Below are positions 17,055 through 26,335 of a stretch of 64,000 nt of DNA, in pieces (the stretch's first letter is position 1; each line of letters opens with the position of its first letter). A program made the translations under genes and the position numbers. The notes below the pieces were generated by a model. That model saw only the letters and a program-made list of their open reading frames with translations, did not search any database and had not been told where the DNA came from. Location of the stretch: positions 1 to 64,000 of the forward strand of contig CAZFJL010000020.1 of NCBI GenBank assembly GCA_964518905.1. Direction: 5' to 3'. The DNA comes from RDYZ01 sp964518905. GTDB taxonomy: Bacteria > Cyanobacteriota > Cyanobacteriia > Cyanobacteriales > Geitlerinemataceae.

Positions 17055-17203
17055 TCGCCCTCATCTTTACCCTAAATATGGGATCAATAATTGTGGGCTA
17101 GGCGACGGTTTGATCGGTTGAGGGGTTGGTTGAGCGTAATGTTCGGGGTTGATCCCAGATTTTGCGCTTTCGTTTTAGGCTTATTTTTATAGCAAGGAAC
17201 GAT

Positions 17204-17354
17204 TAGACCTCTTGCATGAATCGCCCTCATCCCCCAGCCCCTTCTCCCAAGCGGGGAGAAGGGGAGCCAAATCAAAATATTGCCTTTCAAAGTCCCTCTC
17301 CCGCTCTGGGAGAGGGATTTAGGGAGAGGGAATGATATTCGTGCAAGAGGTCTA
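17204..17354. repeat. 151-bp MITE-like element with 18-bp inverted ends
   Basis: TAGACCTCTTGCATGAAT at 17204-17221 is matched by its complement at 17337-17354 with one mismatch. The interior has two hairpins, around CCCCTTCTCCC/GGGGAGAAGGGG and around CCCTCTCCCG/GGGAGAGGG. There is no coding content. It lies 40 bases upstream of the prolyl oligopeptidase start and may affect that gene. Confidence 0.8.
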
Positions 17355-17394
17355 TTGAGTACGCTCTAACCTTTTCAATTTCTCAAATATCTAA

Positions 17395-19434
17395 ATGCTG
17401 AACTATCCCCAATCTCACACCACCGACTGCGTTGAAAACTACCACGGAACGGAAATCGCCGACCCGTATCGCTGGCTCGAAGATGGGGATAGTCCCGAGA
17501 CGGCGGCCTGGATCGCGGCGCAAAATGAGCTGACCTTTGGCTATCTCGGCCAGCTTCCCGATCGCGATCGGCTCAAAGCCCGCCTGACGGAAATCTGGAA
17601 CTACGAAAAATACAGCGCTCCTTACAAACGCGGCGATCGCTACTTTTTCTACAAAAACGACGGCCTGCAAAATCAAAGCGTGCTTTACCGTCTCGATCAG
17701 CTCGACGGCGAGGCGATCGTCTTGCTCGACCCCAACACGCTATCCGATGATGGAACCGTTGCGCTGGGTGGCACGGCGATCGATCCCCAAGGCCGCTATC
17801 TCGCCTACGGTCTATCCCAGGGCGGATCGGACTGGACGACCTGGCAGGTGCGCGATATTGCAACTGGTGAGGATCTCGGCGATGTGATCGAATGGGTGAA
17901 ATTTTCCGGCGCGGCCTGGACGCACGATGGTACGGGCTTTTTCTATAGTCGCTACGATGCGCCCACCAGCGAGCTACAAGACGTTAACGAATTTCAAAAG
18001 CTCTACTATCACCGCCTCGGTACGTCTCAAAGTGAGGACGAGTTAATCCTCGACTTTCCCGACGAACCCAAATGGGGATCGAGCGCCAGCGTCACCGATG
18101 ACGGTCGCTATCTCGTGATCTCGGTGTGGCGCGACACCACCCGAACCAATCGGTTTTACTACAAAGATCTGAGCGATCCCAAAGCAACGATCGTTGAACT
18201 CATCGACAATTTCGACGCCGCCTACGATTTTATCGACAACGACGGCACACGCTTTTGGTTTGAGACGAACCAGGACGCGCCGAAAGGTAAAGTGATCGAG
18301 ATTGATATCGCAACCGGCGATCGCCGCGAGCTGATCCCCGAAACCGACAACCCGATCGAATCCGTCAGCACCCTTGGCGATCGGTTTTATATTACCTACC
18401 TGCAAGACGCGAAAAATCAAGTCGAGCATTTCGCCCTCGATGGCAGCGATCGCCAGATCGTCGAACTTCCTGGCATCGGCTCGATCGGCGGCTTTTCCGG
18501 CAAACGCAGCGATCGTGACACCTTCTACGTTTTCACCAGCTTCACCACCCCGACCACGATCTATCGCTACGACGCCGCCACCGCCACCAGTACGATCTTT
18601 CGTCAGCCCGATGTCAATATCGATTGCGATCGCTTCGTCACCGATCAGGTGTTTTACACCAGCAAAGACGGCACGCGTGTCCCGATGTTTGTCACGCACC
18701 TCAAAACCTTGAACCGCGACGGCTCCAACCCCACCTATCTTTACGGCTACGGCGGTTTTAGCGTCTCGCTGACGCCGAGCTTCTCGGTGAGTCAGCTTCT
18801 TTGGATGGAACAGGGCGGCATTTTGGCGATCCCCAATTTGCGCGGCGGCGGCGAGTATGGCGAAGCGTGGCACGAGGCTGGCATGAAAGACCGCAAGCAA
18901 AACGTATTCGATGACTTCATCGCGGCGGGCGAATGGCTGATCGCCGAGGGTTATACGTCAAAGCAAAAACTGGCGATCGGTGGCGGCAGTAACGGCGGCC
19001 TGTTGGTCGGAGCTTGCATGGTGCAGCGCCCGGATCTGTTCGCCGCCGCGCTGCCCGCTGTCGGCGTGCTGGATATGTTGCGCTTCCACAAATTCACGAT
19101 CGGCTGGGCTTGGTGCTCGGAATACGGCACACCCGACGACCCGGCAGATTTCCCCGCACTCTTTGCCTACTCGCCGCTGCACAATCTCACTCCTGGCACG
19201 GACTACCCCGCGACGCTGATCATCACCGCTGATCGTGACGATCGCGTCGTCCCCGCCCACAGCTTCAAATTCGCCGCCGCCCTCCAAGCTGCCAATACGG
19301 GCGATCGACCCCAACTCATCCGCATCGAAACCCAAGCCGGACACGGCGCAGGCAAGCCAACCAGCAAGCAAATCGAAGAAGTTGTCGATAAGTGGGCCTT
19401 TTTACTACACGCAATGACACAAAAAAAAGCTTAA
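17395..19434 (+). CDS. prolyl oligopeptidase family serine peptidase (S9A)
   Basis: This 679-residue enzyme has full family length and cleaves peptides after proline. The N-terminus ADPYRWLED is the S9A signature. A seven-bladed beta-propeller spans about residues 70-400 and gates the active site. The alpha/beta-hydrolase domain has the nucleophile Ser532 in GGGSNGGLLVGA, Asp in ADRDDRVVPAHS and His in AGHGAGKP. The oxyanion region YGYGGF is present. No signal peptide is seen, so it is presumably cytoplasmic. It stands alone, with the start ATG 40 bases after the MITE-like element. Confidence 0.95.
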   Translation: MLNYPQSHTTDCVENYHGTEIADPYRWLEDGDSPETAAWIAAQNELTFGYLGQLPDRDRLKARLTEIWNYEKYSAPYKRGDRYFFYKNDGLQNQSVLYRLDQLDGEAIVLLDPNTLSDDGTVALGGTAIDPQGRYLAYGLSQGGSDWTTWQVRDIATGEDLGDVIEWVKFSGAAWTHDGTGFFYSRYDAPTSELQDVNEFQKLYYHRLGTSQSEDELILDFPDEPKWGSSASVTDDGRYLVISVWRDTTRTNRFYYKDLSDPKATIVELIDNFDAAYDFIDNDGTRFWFETNQDAPKGKVIEIDIATGDRRELIPETDNPIESVSTLGDRFYITYLQDAKNQVEHFALDGSDRQIVELPGIGSIGGFSGKRSDRDTFYVFTSFTTPTTIYRYDAATATSTIFRQPDVNIDCDRFVTDQVFYTSKDGTRVPMFVTHLKTLNRDGSNPTYLYGYGGFSVSLTPSFSVSQLLWMEQGGILAIPNLRGGGEYGEAWHEAGMKDRKQNVFDDFIAAGEWLIAEGYTSKQKLAIGGGSNGGLLVGACMVQRPDLFAAALPAVGVLDMLRFHKFTIGWAWCSEYGTPDDPADFPALFAYSPLHNLTPGTDYPATLIITADRDDRVVPAHSFKFAAALQAANTGDRPQLIRIETQAGHGAGKPTSKQIEEVVDKWAFLLHAMTQKKA

Positions 19435-19643
19435 GTGGCTATACTTCTCTTAAGTATTTCTTTACAGTCAATGCCGTTCGTTGTTTTGTATCGACCACTA
19501 GGATTCATTGGGCCCAAATCATGAGTGGTACGTCTGCCGATCAGGGCGTCCGGGGATCAATGTGATCCGCATGTTCGTATTTGCTGGTTTTCTGCATCTC
19601 ACCTCACTCAAAAAAAAATGCACTCAAACAACTTAAATTGACG

Positions 19644-22337
19644 ATGCGAACGATCAGAAAAATTCTTAGGGTTGTGGGTTGTGAGCGAATCGCAGCTCTG
19701 GGGGTTGGACTTGGGTTCTGTTTGTGCGCTGAGATCGGGTCTGACTCGATCGCCCAGGCACAAGTGATCCCCGACGCGAGCCTACCGCAACCCTCGATCG
19801 CCGTAGAGCAAGGCGATCAAATTTCAATTCAGGGTGGCACACCCTCGGGGACAAATTTATTTCATAGTTTTGAGGAGTTTTCAATTCCCGAATCGAGTGA
19901 AGTTCTCTTTGAAGCGATTCCAATCGAAACTCAAAATGTCTTAACCCGTGTCACCGGTGATCAGATTTCAATCATTAATGGTCAACTGCGATCGAATCAT
20001 CCGGCCAGTTTTTTTTTGATTAATCCCAACGGCATTCAATTTGGCGAGACCGCTCAACTCGCCCTAGGTGGTTCATTTATCGCCACCAGTGCGGAACAGA
20101 TCGAATTTGCGGATGGTTTTGTCTGGTCGATTACGGATGTCACGCCCGATGGCTTACTGGCATTGGATATTCCGATTGGGTTGCAGGCGGGTCGTAGCCC
20201 TGGAACTGTGATTAACCAATCCCAAGCTGCGAGCCAACTGTTTCCCCCTGATCGCACCGCATCAATCACCGATATTCCCCTCGATATTGCCTTCAACCCG
20301 TACCGTTCTCCCAACGTGGGTCTCGAAGTCCTCCCTGGCCGATCGTTAGCGCTGGTGGGCGGTGATGTCCTCGTCAATGACGGCAACTTGACGGCTCCTT
20401 CCGGTCAGATTTATTTGGCGAGCCTAGACGATCAAGCCGCTGTCCGCTGGCAGCCGCTGGATCAATCTTTCGCCTTTGACTTCGATCTAAGCAATAACTT
20501 CGGGTTGATCGAACTACGCGGCACAAGTGCCCTGGATGTCTCCGGCTTGGGTGGTGGTGAAATTCGTTTGCTGGGCGATCAGCTCAATCTTCAAGACCGT
20601 TCGACCCTCAGCGCGTTGACGTTTGGCGATCAGGATAGTCGAGGGATTGAGCTAGCCGCACGCAGCCGTGTTGCTATTGGCGGCGATGTTGGTATCGTCA
20701 CCGTCACCCTTGGTACAGGAGCCAGCGGTGATATGACCATTCGAGCCGGTGAGGCTATCGAACTGGTGGGTCTAGGGGCAGAAAACCTGTTTCAGCTCCA
20801 GCTCGCGCAACTCTCGATCGACGCGCGAACACTCACCGACCCAAACACCAGCACCCTCGGAACCTTTCGCGTAACGGGTTTAAATGCAGCGAGCTTGGGA
20901 ACTGGAAGAGCCGGTAACGTCACAATGACCACCGCCAATCTCCAAGCTCGTGACGGTGCGATCGTTCTGACCGCAGCGGGAGCCAGTGGCCCCGGTGGCA
21001 ATATTGACCTACAGGTTGCAGACACGATCGCCATTTCCGGCTCACTATTCCAGGCAAGTTCCCTCCTCGGCTCGACGGGGAACGCCGGTAACATCAATGT
21101 TCAGGCCAGCAATCTACAGCTCACCGAAAATGGATCACTCGCCAGTGCTGCCCTCGGAACCGGGCGCGGTGGTGATGTCAACGTTCAGTTGCGTGATCGT
21201 TTTTCGATCAACAACGCTTTGGCCACTCAAGGCATACCGGCGGGTTTATTCGTCAACAGTTTGCTGGAGACAGGAGATGCAGGCAGTATTAATCTGCGAG
21301 CGCGAACGATCGAAGTGAATGATGTGGGCTACATTTCCAGTCAATCTGGGGTCGAGATACCGGGGCTTGGCCTCTTCGATCGTGCCGGAGCCGGAGGCGA
21401 TATCATGATCGTTGCCACCGAATCGATCACCCTCGCCAACAGCCTGCCCAATACCATTAGCGCCGGAAGTATCACTCCCAATCCTGCGGGCAGCGTTTCG
21501 ATCACCACACCACAACTCACTCTCCAAAACGGGTCGGGAATCTCTGTCGCCAATCTGGGGATCGGTGATGCTGGGGCGATCGAGATTCAAGCCGATCGCT
21601 TAGTGTTGAGTGATGGTGCGTCACTCTCCGCCAGCACGCGAACCGGACGTAGTGGCGGGATCTCCCTTCAGACCAATGACCTACGGCTCGATAGCAGCTC
21701 AATCACAACGAACGCAGGCAGTAGCAACGGCGGCAATATTGCCATTGTCACCGATACCTTAACCGCCTTAAATAACAGTGATATCACCGCAAACACAGGT
21801 GCTGGCACAGGTGGACGAGTGACGCTCAACGTACGTGGTCTGTTTGGAATCAGTGTCCGCGATCGTCTCACTTCGATGAGCGACATCACGGCGTCTTCCT
21901 CGCTCGGGACAGAATTTCGTGGCGTCATCGATATTGTCGAACCCGACCTCGACACCACCACCGGCCTGACATCACTCCCGAGTGAATTTGTCAACATCGC
22001 AGCGATCAACCGCAACACCTGTGGCTGGACGGCAGGTTCAACGTTTTATGTCACCGGCTCTAGTGCAGTGACCTTACCGCCCGATATTGTTACGCCGTTA
22101 CGCTATGGAATCCGCAATCAACTCAGCCCGTCCGCTGTTCCGATGGCTCGGTCGCAACAAACCACTTCCGAGTGGATGATGCCCATTACAGAAGCCGACC
22201 ACTGGGGACAAGATTCACAGGGCAATCCAATCCTGCAATCCGGATCACCCCTATTATCCTTTCTCGACTGTACGCCAAAGACCATTCCGGTCAGAATGCT
22301 TAGGACTTCATCATCCAAGCCGACAACTGCACCTTGA
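19644..22337 (+). CDS. filamentous-haemagglutinin-like exoprotein (two-partner secretion)
   Basis: This secreted protein of about 897 residues has a basic, long signal peptide ending near AQA (residue about 40). The TPS/haemagglutination domain follows (about 60-300) with NLFHSFEEFSIPES, NPNGIQFG and SGQIYLAS, which form the beta-helix cap recognised by a TpsB pore. The rest is Gly/Asn-rich beta-helix repeats (GNAGNINVQ, GRGGDVNVQ, GDAGSINLRA). Near the end is the cyanobacterial motif NRNTCGWTAGSTFYVTG. An upstream TTG at 19581 was rejected because the ATG at 19644 starts the signal peptide. No TpsB-type transporter is within the window. The last dozen codons and the stop come from a family B repeat, so the native C-terminus may be truncated or replaced. 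Confidence 0.9.
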   Translation: MRTIRKILRVVGCERIAALGVGLGFCLCAEIGSDSIAQAQVIPDASLPQPSIAVEQGDQISIQGGTPSGTNLFHSFEEFSIPESSEVLFEAIPIETQNVLTRVTGDQISIINGQLRSNHPASFFLINPNGIQFGETAQLALGGSFIATSAEQIEFADGFVWSITDVTPDGLLALDIPIGLQAGRSPGTVINQSQAASQLFPPDRTASITDIPLDIAFNPYRSPNVGLEVLPGRSLALVGGDVLVNDGNLTAPSGQIYLASLDDQAAVRWQPLDQSFAFDFDLSNNFGLIELRGTSALDVSGLGGGEIRLLGDQLNLQDRSTLSALTFGDQDSRGIELAARSRVAIGGDVGIVTVTLGTGASGDMTIRAGEAIELVGLGAENLFQLQLAQLSIDARTLTDPNTSTLGTFRVTGLNAASLGTGRAGNVTMTTANLQARDGAIVLTAAGASGPGGNIDLQVADTIAISGSLFQASSLLGSTGNAGNINVQASNLQLTENGSLASAALGTGRGGDVNVQLRDRFSINNALATQGIPAGLFVNSLLETGDAGSINLRARTIEVNDVGYISSQSGVEIPGLGLFDRAGAGGDIMIVATESITLANSLPNTISAGSITPNPAGSVSITTPQLTLQNGSGISVANLGIGDAGAIEIQADRLVLSDGASLSASTRTGRSGGISLQTNDLRLDSSSITTNAGSSNGGNIAIVTDTLTALNNSDITANTGAGTGGRVTLNVRGLFGISVRDRLTSMSDITASSSLGTEFRGVIDIVEPDLDTTTGLTSLPSEFVNIAAINRNTCGWTAGSTFYVTGSSAVTLPPDIVTPLRYGIRNQLSPSAVPMARSQQTTSEWMMPITEADHWGQDSQGNPILQSGSPLLSFLDCTPKTIPVRMLRTSSSKPTTAP

Positions 22338-22382
22338 CTCCGCTCAGTGCCCTCAGTTTTTCATGAATCCTAACCGAATCGG
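22301..22382. repeat. inverted-repeat element, family B copy 2
   Basis: Read on the minus strand, this matches the 14.12-kb copy along its length: CGATTCGGTTAGGATTC at one end, the core CACTGAGCGGAGTC, then GCTTGGATGATGAAGTCCTAA. It overlaps the last 37 bases of the haemagglutinin-like gene and so contributes its stop codon. Confidence 0.75.
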
Positions 22383-22403
22383 TTTTTGCTTGTATCGCGG
22401 AAT

Positions 22404-24326
22404 CTATTCCACCGTCACCGATTTCGCCAGATTACGCGGCTGATCTACATCCAAACCGCGCCGCGCTGCAATGTAGTACGACAACAATTGCAGCGGAATC
22501 GCGGCCACGATCGGCGATAGAACTTCCTCAACGGGCGGCACAGGCAACACATCATCAAACAGCTCGATCGCGTTTGGATCATTATCCGGAACCACGCCGA
22601 TCAGCCGCGCGTCGCGTGCCTTCGCCTCCTGAGCGTTCGATAACACCTTGTCGTACACCGTCCCCGGCATGGCGATCGCCACCACTGGAACCCGCGCATC
22701 GAGCAGGGCGATCGGCCCGTGTTTCATCTCGCCCGCCGGGTAGCCCTCGGCGTGGATATAGCTGATTTCCTTGAGTTTGAGCGCACCTTCCAGGGCGATC
22801 GGGAAGTTGATTCCGCGTCCTAAGAAAATAAAATCGCTCGTCTCGCTGAAGTCATGGGCTAGCTCCTCGATCCGGCTTTCTTGGGTCGAGAGAATCGTTT
22901 CGATCGCGTTGGGAACCTGTCGCAAGCCCTCGATCAAGGCCATCGCGCGATCGGCGCCGATCGTCCCGCGTCGAACCCCGAGATCGATCGCCAGCGCATA
23001 AAACGCCATCACCTGCGCGATAAACGTTTTCGTCGCCGCGACCCCGATTTCGATGCCCGCGTGGGTGTCGATGATATTCGGCACAAGCTGACCGAGGGAC
23101 GACTCGGGGCGGTTGGTGATGCCCAGCAGGCGGGCGAGATCGGCTCCGGTGTCGTTCTGTCGGCGCTGTTGTTCCATTTCGAGCGCGGCGAGGGTGTCCG
23201 CCGTTTCGCCCGATTGGGTGACGCCGATCGTCAGTGTGTTCGGGCGCTTGGGTGCGGGCGAATAGCGAAATTCGGAGGCGTATTGCACCAGGGTCGGCAA
23301 ATCGGCCAACTGTTCGAGCAGATATTTACCCACAAGACTGGCGTGCCAGCTCGTACCGCAGGCCAAAATCTGGACGCTTTCCAATCCATCGAGGAGCGCG
23401 TCCTCCAGACCCAAGGTCACGGGCGAAATCCGCGTTTCGGGCGTCCAGTGACTATCAAAATAGGCCGCGAGACAGTCCCGCACAACGCCCGGTTGCTCGT
23501 GGATTTCCTTGAGCATGAAGTGACGAAACCCGTGTTTCTCGACTGAAATCGGGTTCCAATCGAGTAGACGAGGCGTTTTCGTCAGCCGTTTGCCCGCAAA
23601 GTTATAGATTTCAGCGCCAAGGGAGGTTAATCGCCCGATTTCGCCGTTTTCGAGGTTGAGCACCGCGCGGGTATGAGGCACGATCGCCGGGGTATCCGAG
23701 GCGCAAAACAGCTCGCCCTGACCGAAGCCAATCACCAGCGGCGCTTGCTGACGCACCACGATCATTTCATCGGGAAAATCGGCGGAGATCGCCACGATCG
23801 CAAACGCCCCTTCGAGCCGCGCCACCACCTGACGCACGGCGGTAAAAAACAGTGAGGGATCGGAGCTAAAGGCCGATTCTGACTCACCCGAGGCTTGAGG
23901 TTCTTTTAGTTCTTTGAGGCGATCGGAGATTAAATGCGGAATGGTTTCGGTGTCGGTATCCGAGAGGAATTCATAGCCCTTCGCTGTGAGTTCCTTTCGT
24001 AGTTCGCGATAATTTTCGACGATGCCATTTTGCACGACGGCAACCCGTCCGGTGCGATCGAGGTGCGGGTGGGCGTTGCGCTCTTCGGGTTTGCCGTGCG
24101 TCGCCCAGCGCGTGTGACCAATCCCGATCGTCGCCGGGTCTTCGTGGCCGTGCAGCTTTTGGCGCAGATTCTCTAGCTTGCCCTTGGCGCGAACGCACTG
24201 GAGTTGGGCGTTACTAACGGTGGCAATTCCCGCAGAATCATAGCCGCGATACTCCAGTTTTTGCAGTCCAGCCAGCAAAATATCACTAGCGGCTTGCATA
24301 CCGATATAGCCGACAATTCCGCACAT
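22404..24326 (-). CDS. glmS: glutamine-fructose-6-phosphate aminotransferase (isomerising)
   Basis: This 640-residue enzyme makes glucosamine-6-phosphate from fructose-6-phosphate and glutamine, the entry to UDP-GlcNAc for peptidoglycan and envelope polysaccharide. The N-terminal nucleophile Cys2 is in MCGIVGYIG. The glutaminase domain has HTRWATHGKP and GIVENYRELR. Two SIS sugar-isomerase domains follow (ACGTSWHASLVGKYLLE and GRGINFPIALEGALKLKEIS), and the C-terminus is the invariant LAKSVTVE. It is slightly longer than usual because of an insert near residues 145-160 (EPQASGESESAF). AGAGGA precedes the ATG. No glmS ribozyme is seen upstream, as expected outside Firmicutes. Confidence 0.97.
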   Translation of the reverse strand: MCGIVGYIGMQAASDILLAGLQKLEYRGYDSAGIATVSNAQLQCVRAKGKLENLRQKLHGHEDPATIGIGHTRWATHGKPEERNAHPHLDRTGRVAVVQNGIVENYRELRKELTAKGYEFLSDTDTETIPHLISDRLKELKEPQASGESESAFSSDPSLFFTAVRQVVARLEGAFAIVAISADFPDEMIVVRQQAPLVIGFGQGELFCASDTPAIVPHTRAVLNLENGEIGRLTSLGAEIYNFAGKRLTKTPRLLDWNPISVEKHGFRHFMLKEIHEQPGVVRDCLAAYFDSHWTPETRISPVTLGLEDALLDGLESVQILACGTSWHASLVGKYLLEQLADLPTLVQYASEFRYSPAPKRPNTLTIGVTQSGETADTLAALEMEQQRRQNDTGADLARLLGITNRPESSLGQLVPNIIDTHAGIEIGVAATKTFIAQVMAFYALAIDLGVRRGTIGADRAMALIEGLRQVPNAIETILSTQESRIEELAHDFSETSDFIFLGRGINFPIALEGALKLKEISYIHAEGYPAGEMKHGPIALLDARVPVVAIAMPGTVYDKVLSNAQEAKARDARLIGVVPDNDPNAIELFDDVLPVPPVEEVLSPIVAAIPLQLLSYYIAARRGLDVDQPRNLAKSVTVE

Positions 24327-24597
24327 CGTTGCAGTCCTCTTTAGCCTTCATTCACGCGATCGGGGATCGATTTCGACGATTCATAAATTTCGTAGGCTCT
24401 ATGAATTGAATAGATTCTATTCGAGAAAATATGAACCATCTAACCTGAATTGATCCCGATCGTCGCGCATCATCGTAACAAAGTGTCCCACGCATCGGCC
24501 TATTCAGAATGATCGATATGTTAGATCCGAGCGATTGCGTCTATCGATGATGTTCAAATAGCCGTTCACGAATCCCACAGGATTTCTTGCCGACGGG

Positions 24598-25410
24598 CTA
24601 CCCCTGTCCCAGTTCCCGCGATCGCGCCGTCGCGGCCTGCACCGCTGAAATTAACGCCGATCGCAATCCCGCCGCTTCCAGAGCCGCGATCCCGGCGATC
24701 GTCGTGCCGCCCGGACTCGTGACGCGATCCTTCAGCTCGGCGGGATGGATGCCCGTTTCGCTCAAAAGCTGACCCGTTCCCAGCACCGTTTGCACCGCCA
24801 GCTTGGCCGCGATCGGTCGTGCCAATCCCACCGCCACGCCGCCATCGGTCAAGGCTTCGACGATCAGCGCCACGAAACCCGGCCCTGATCCCGACAGCCC
24901 CGTCACCGCATCAAGCTGCGTTTCCGACACTTCGACGACCTCACCCACCGCGCCCAGGATACGCCGCGCCGCCTCGCGATCGCTGTCGTTAACCTGCGAG
25001 CCCCAGGCTAGCGCTGAGATGCCCGCCCCGACGGTAGCCGGGGTGTTCGGCATCACGCGGATCACGGCGCGATCGGGAAAGGCTGCTTCGAGAGCCTTGA
25101 GGGGTGTCCCGGCCAAAATCGAGACGATCGCCTGTCCATCTGGCGGCATTGCCACGCCTTCCAGTGCAGCACTGACCAATGGCAAAATCTGCGGTTTAAT
25201 CGCCAGCAACACCACCGCCGCCGTATTGGCGATCGCCGCGTTATCCGTCGTGACTGCGACACCGTAGCGATCGCGCCACAGCGCCTGACGATCCGCGTTC
25301 GGTTCCGATACCAGCACTTCCTCCGGCGCGTAGATCCCCAATTCCAGCAAGCGCGAGGCGATCGCCTCCGCCATTATGCCGCCGCCAATAATCCCTAATT
25401 TCACAGTCAC
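24598..25410 (-). CDS. proC: pyrroline-5-carboxylate reductase
   Basis: This enzyme of about 270 residues carries out the last step of proline synthesis with NAD(P)H. The Rossmann motif LGIIGGGIMAEAIASRL opens the protein. AIKPQILP, VMPNTPATVGAG and the dimerisation-domain signature LKDRVTSPGGTTIAGIAALE are all canonical. I chose the GTG at 25410, which has AGGG 8-11 bases upstream. Another GTG at 25431 would add 7 residues. It lies downstream of sepF, an arrangement common in cyanobacteria, but a hairpin terminator and a repeat separate the two here. Confidence 0.95.
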   Translation of the reverse strand: MTVKLGIIGGGIMAEAIASRLLELGIYAPEEVLVSEPNADRQALWRDRYGVAVTTDNAAIANTAAVVLLAIKPQILPLVSAALEGVAMPPDGQAIVSILAGTPLKALEAAFPDRAVIRVMPNTPATVGAGISALAWGSQVNDSDREAARRILGAVGEVVEVSETQLDAVTGLSGSGPGFVALIVEALTDGGVAVGLARPIAAKLAVQTVLGTGQLLSETGIHPAELKDRVTSPGGTTIAGIAALEAAGLRSALISAVQAATARSRELGQG

Positions 25411-25535
25411 GTTAATCCCTAATCTAGGCACTCGCTAAACTCTAGAATTTTAGAGGGTGTGGCTTCAGTTTGAGTCGATCAAGCTGTCCGTTCTCAGCGC
25501 AAAGCCCGATGAAACGTACATAAAAACCCCACTAA

Positions 25536-25568
25536 AAAGGAGCGATTTCACCCTGTGATCGCTCCTTT
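25536..25568 (-). terminator. intrinsic terminator after sepF
   Basis: An 11-bp perfect stem (AAAGGAGCGAT/ATCGCTCCTTT) with further pairing inside the loop is followed, on the minus strand, by TTTTTAGTGGGGTTTTT. It is about 140 bases beyond the sepF stop and would separate sepF from proC. Confidence 0.75.
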
Positions 25569-25577
25569 CTTAGATCT

Positions 25578-25675
25578 GGTAGGGTGGGCATTGCCCACCG
25601 CAACGGATACTTATTCGCTGATTTGCTCATCCGCTTATCCGATGGTTGATCGTGGTGGGCGATGCCCACCCTACG
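25578..25675. repeat. GGTGGGCA-type palindromic repeat, copy 2
   Basis: GGTAGGGTGGGCATTGCCCACC opens the element and GGTGGGCGATGCCCACCCTAC closes it. Each end is itself a hairpin and the two ends are mutually complementary. It sits between the sepF stop and the sepF terminator. Confidence 0.85.
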
Positions 25676-25705
25676 CTTCTACGCTTCAGCTTTACTGCGT
25701 CAGCC

Positions 25706-26335
25706 CTAGGACTGAGCCGTGCGGAAATCCGTTGTCCAGCTTGACGGCGGTGTACCGTTCGAGACTTGAGGCGCACGTGTCGCCATCCCCGGAGCCACCT
25801 CATGCACAACTCCCGCTTGGGTGCTGACCTGGACGCAGTTCGGCGTGAACAAGAAAATACTTTCGCCGATGCGCTCTTGGTGGCCATCGAGGGCATAGGT
25901 TCCGCCCGCGATGAAGTCTACTGCGCGTTGTGCTTGGTCGGGGTCCATGATCGTCAGGTTCAATACCACCGATTTGCGCTCACGCAGGGCTTGAATCGCC
26001 TGGGGCATTTCTTCAAACGTGCGCGGTTCCATCACAACTACTTCCGAGGCATTACCGACACCCGGTAATCCAATTACGTTGTTCGATTGCGTCATGGGGG
26101 AAACGGAATTCATGGAGGTGGGGGAGGAAAGATTGGGGCTTAAATCGGGGGAGCTAAACGAACTCAGAGCGGTCGCCGCACTCACGTTACCAACCGGAGC
26201 GGCTGGAGGCATCCCCGCCGCTTGAGGGTAGAGGTTGGTGTAGGTGTTACCGTCCGTTTCGTCGTATTCGTAATCGTAATCGACCGGTTCGTTTAATCCG
26301 ACGAAGTCACGCAGTTTAGAGAAAATATTGCTCAT
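25706..26335 (-). CDS. sepF: cell division protein SepF
   Basis: This 209-residue protein has the N-terminal amphipathic membrane-binding helix MSNIFSKLRDFVGL, an acidic Tyr/Asp stretch and a Ser/Pro/Asn-rich linker (about 40-95). The SepF core at about 105-185 includes VVVMEPRTFEEMPQAIQALR, KSVVLNLT and DFIAGGTYALDG. SepF tethers FtsZ to the membrane and is needed for septum assembly in cyanobacteria. The start ATG is clear. The proximity to proC is the usual cyanobacterial linkage. Confidence 0.95.
   Translation of the reverse strand: MSNIFSKLRDFVGLNEPVDYDYEYDETDGNTYTNLYPQAAGMPPAAPVGNVSAATALSSFSSPDLSPNLSSPTSMNSVSPMTQSNNVIGLPGVGNASEVVVMEPRTFEEMPQAIQALRERKSVVLNLTIMDPDQAQRAVDFIAGGTYALDGHQERIGESIFLFTPNCVQVSTQAGVVHEVAPGMATRAPQVSNGTPPSSWTTDFRTAQS

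Noticed and set aside
18043..18900. 285-codon open frame antisense to the prolyl oligopeptidase gene
   Set aside because: It lies wholly inside a strongly supported gene and shows no family features. GC-rich codon bias readily leaves the opposite frame open here.
22881..23546. 221-codon open frame antisense to glmS
   Set aside because: Its protein is an Arg/Gly-rich shadow of a conserved enzyme gene with no recognisable domain.
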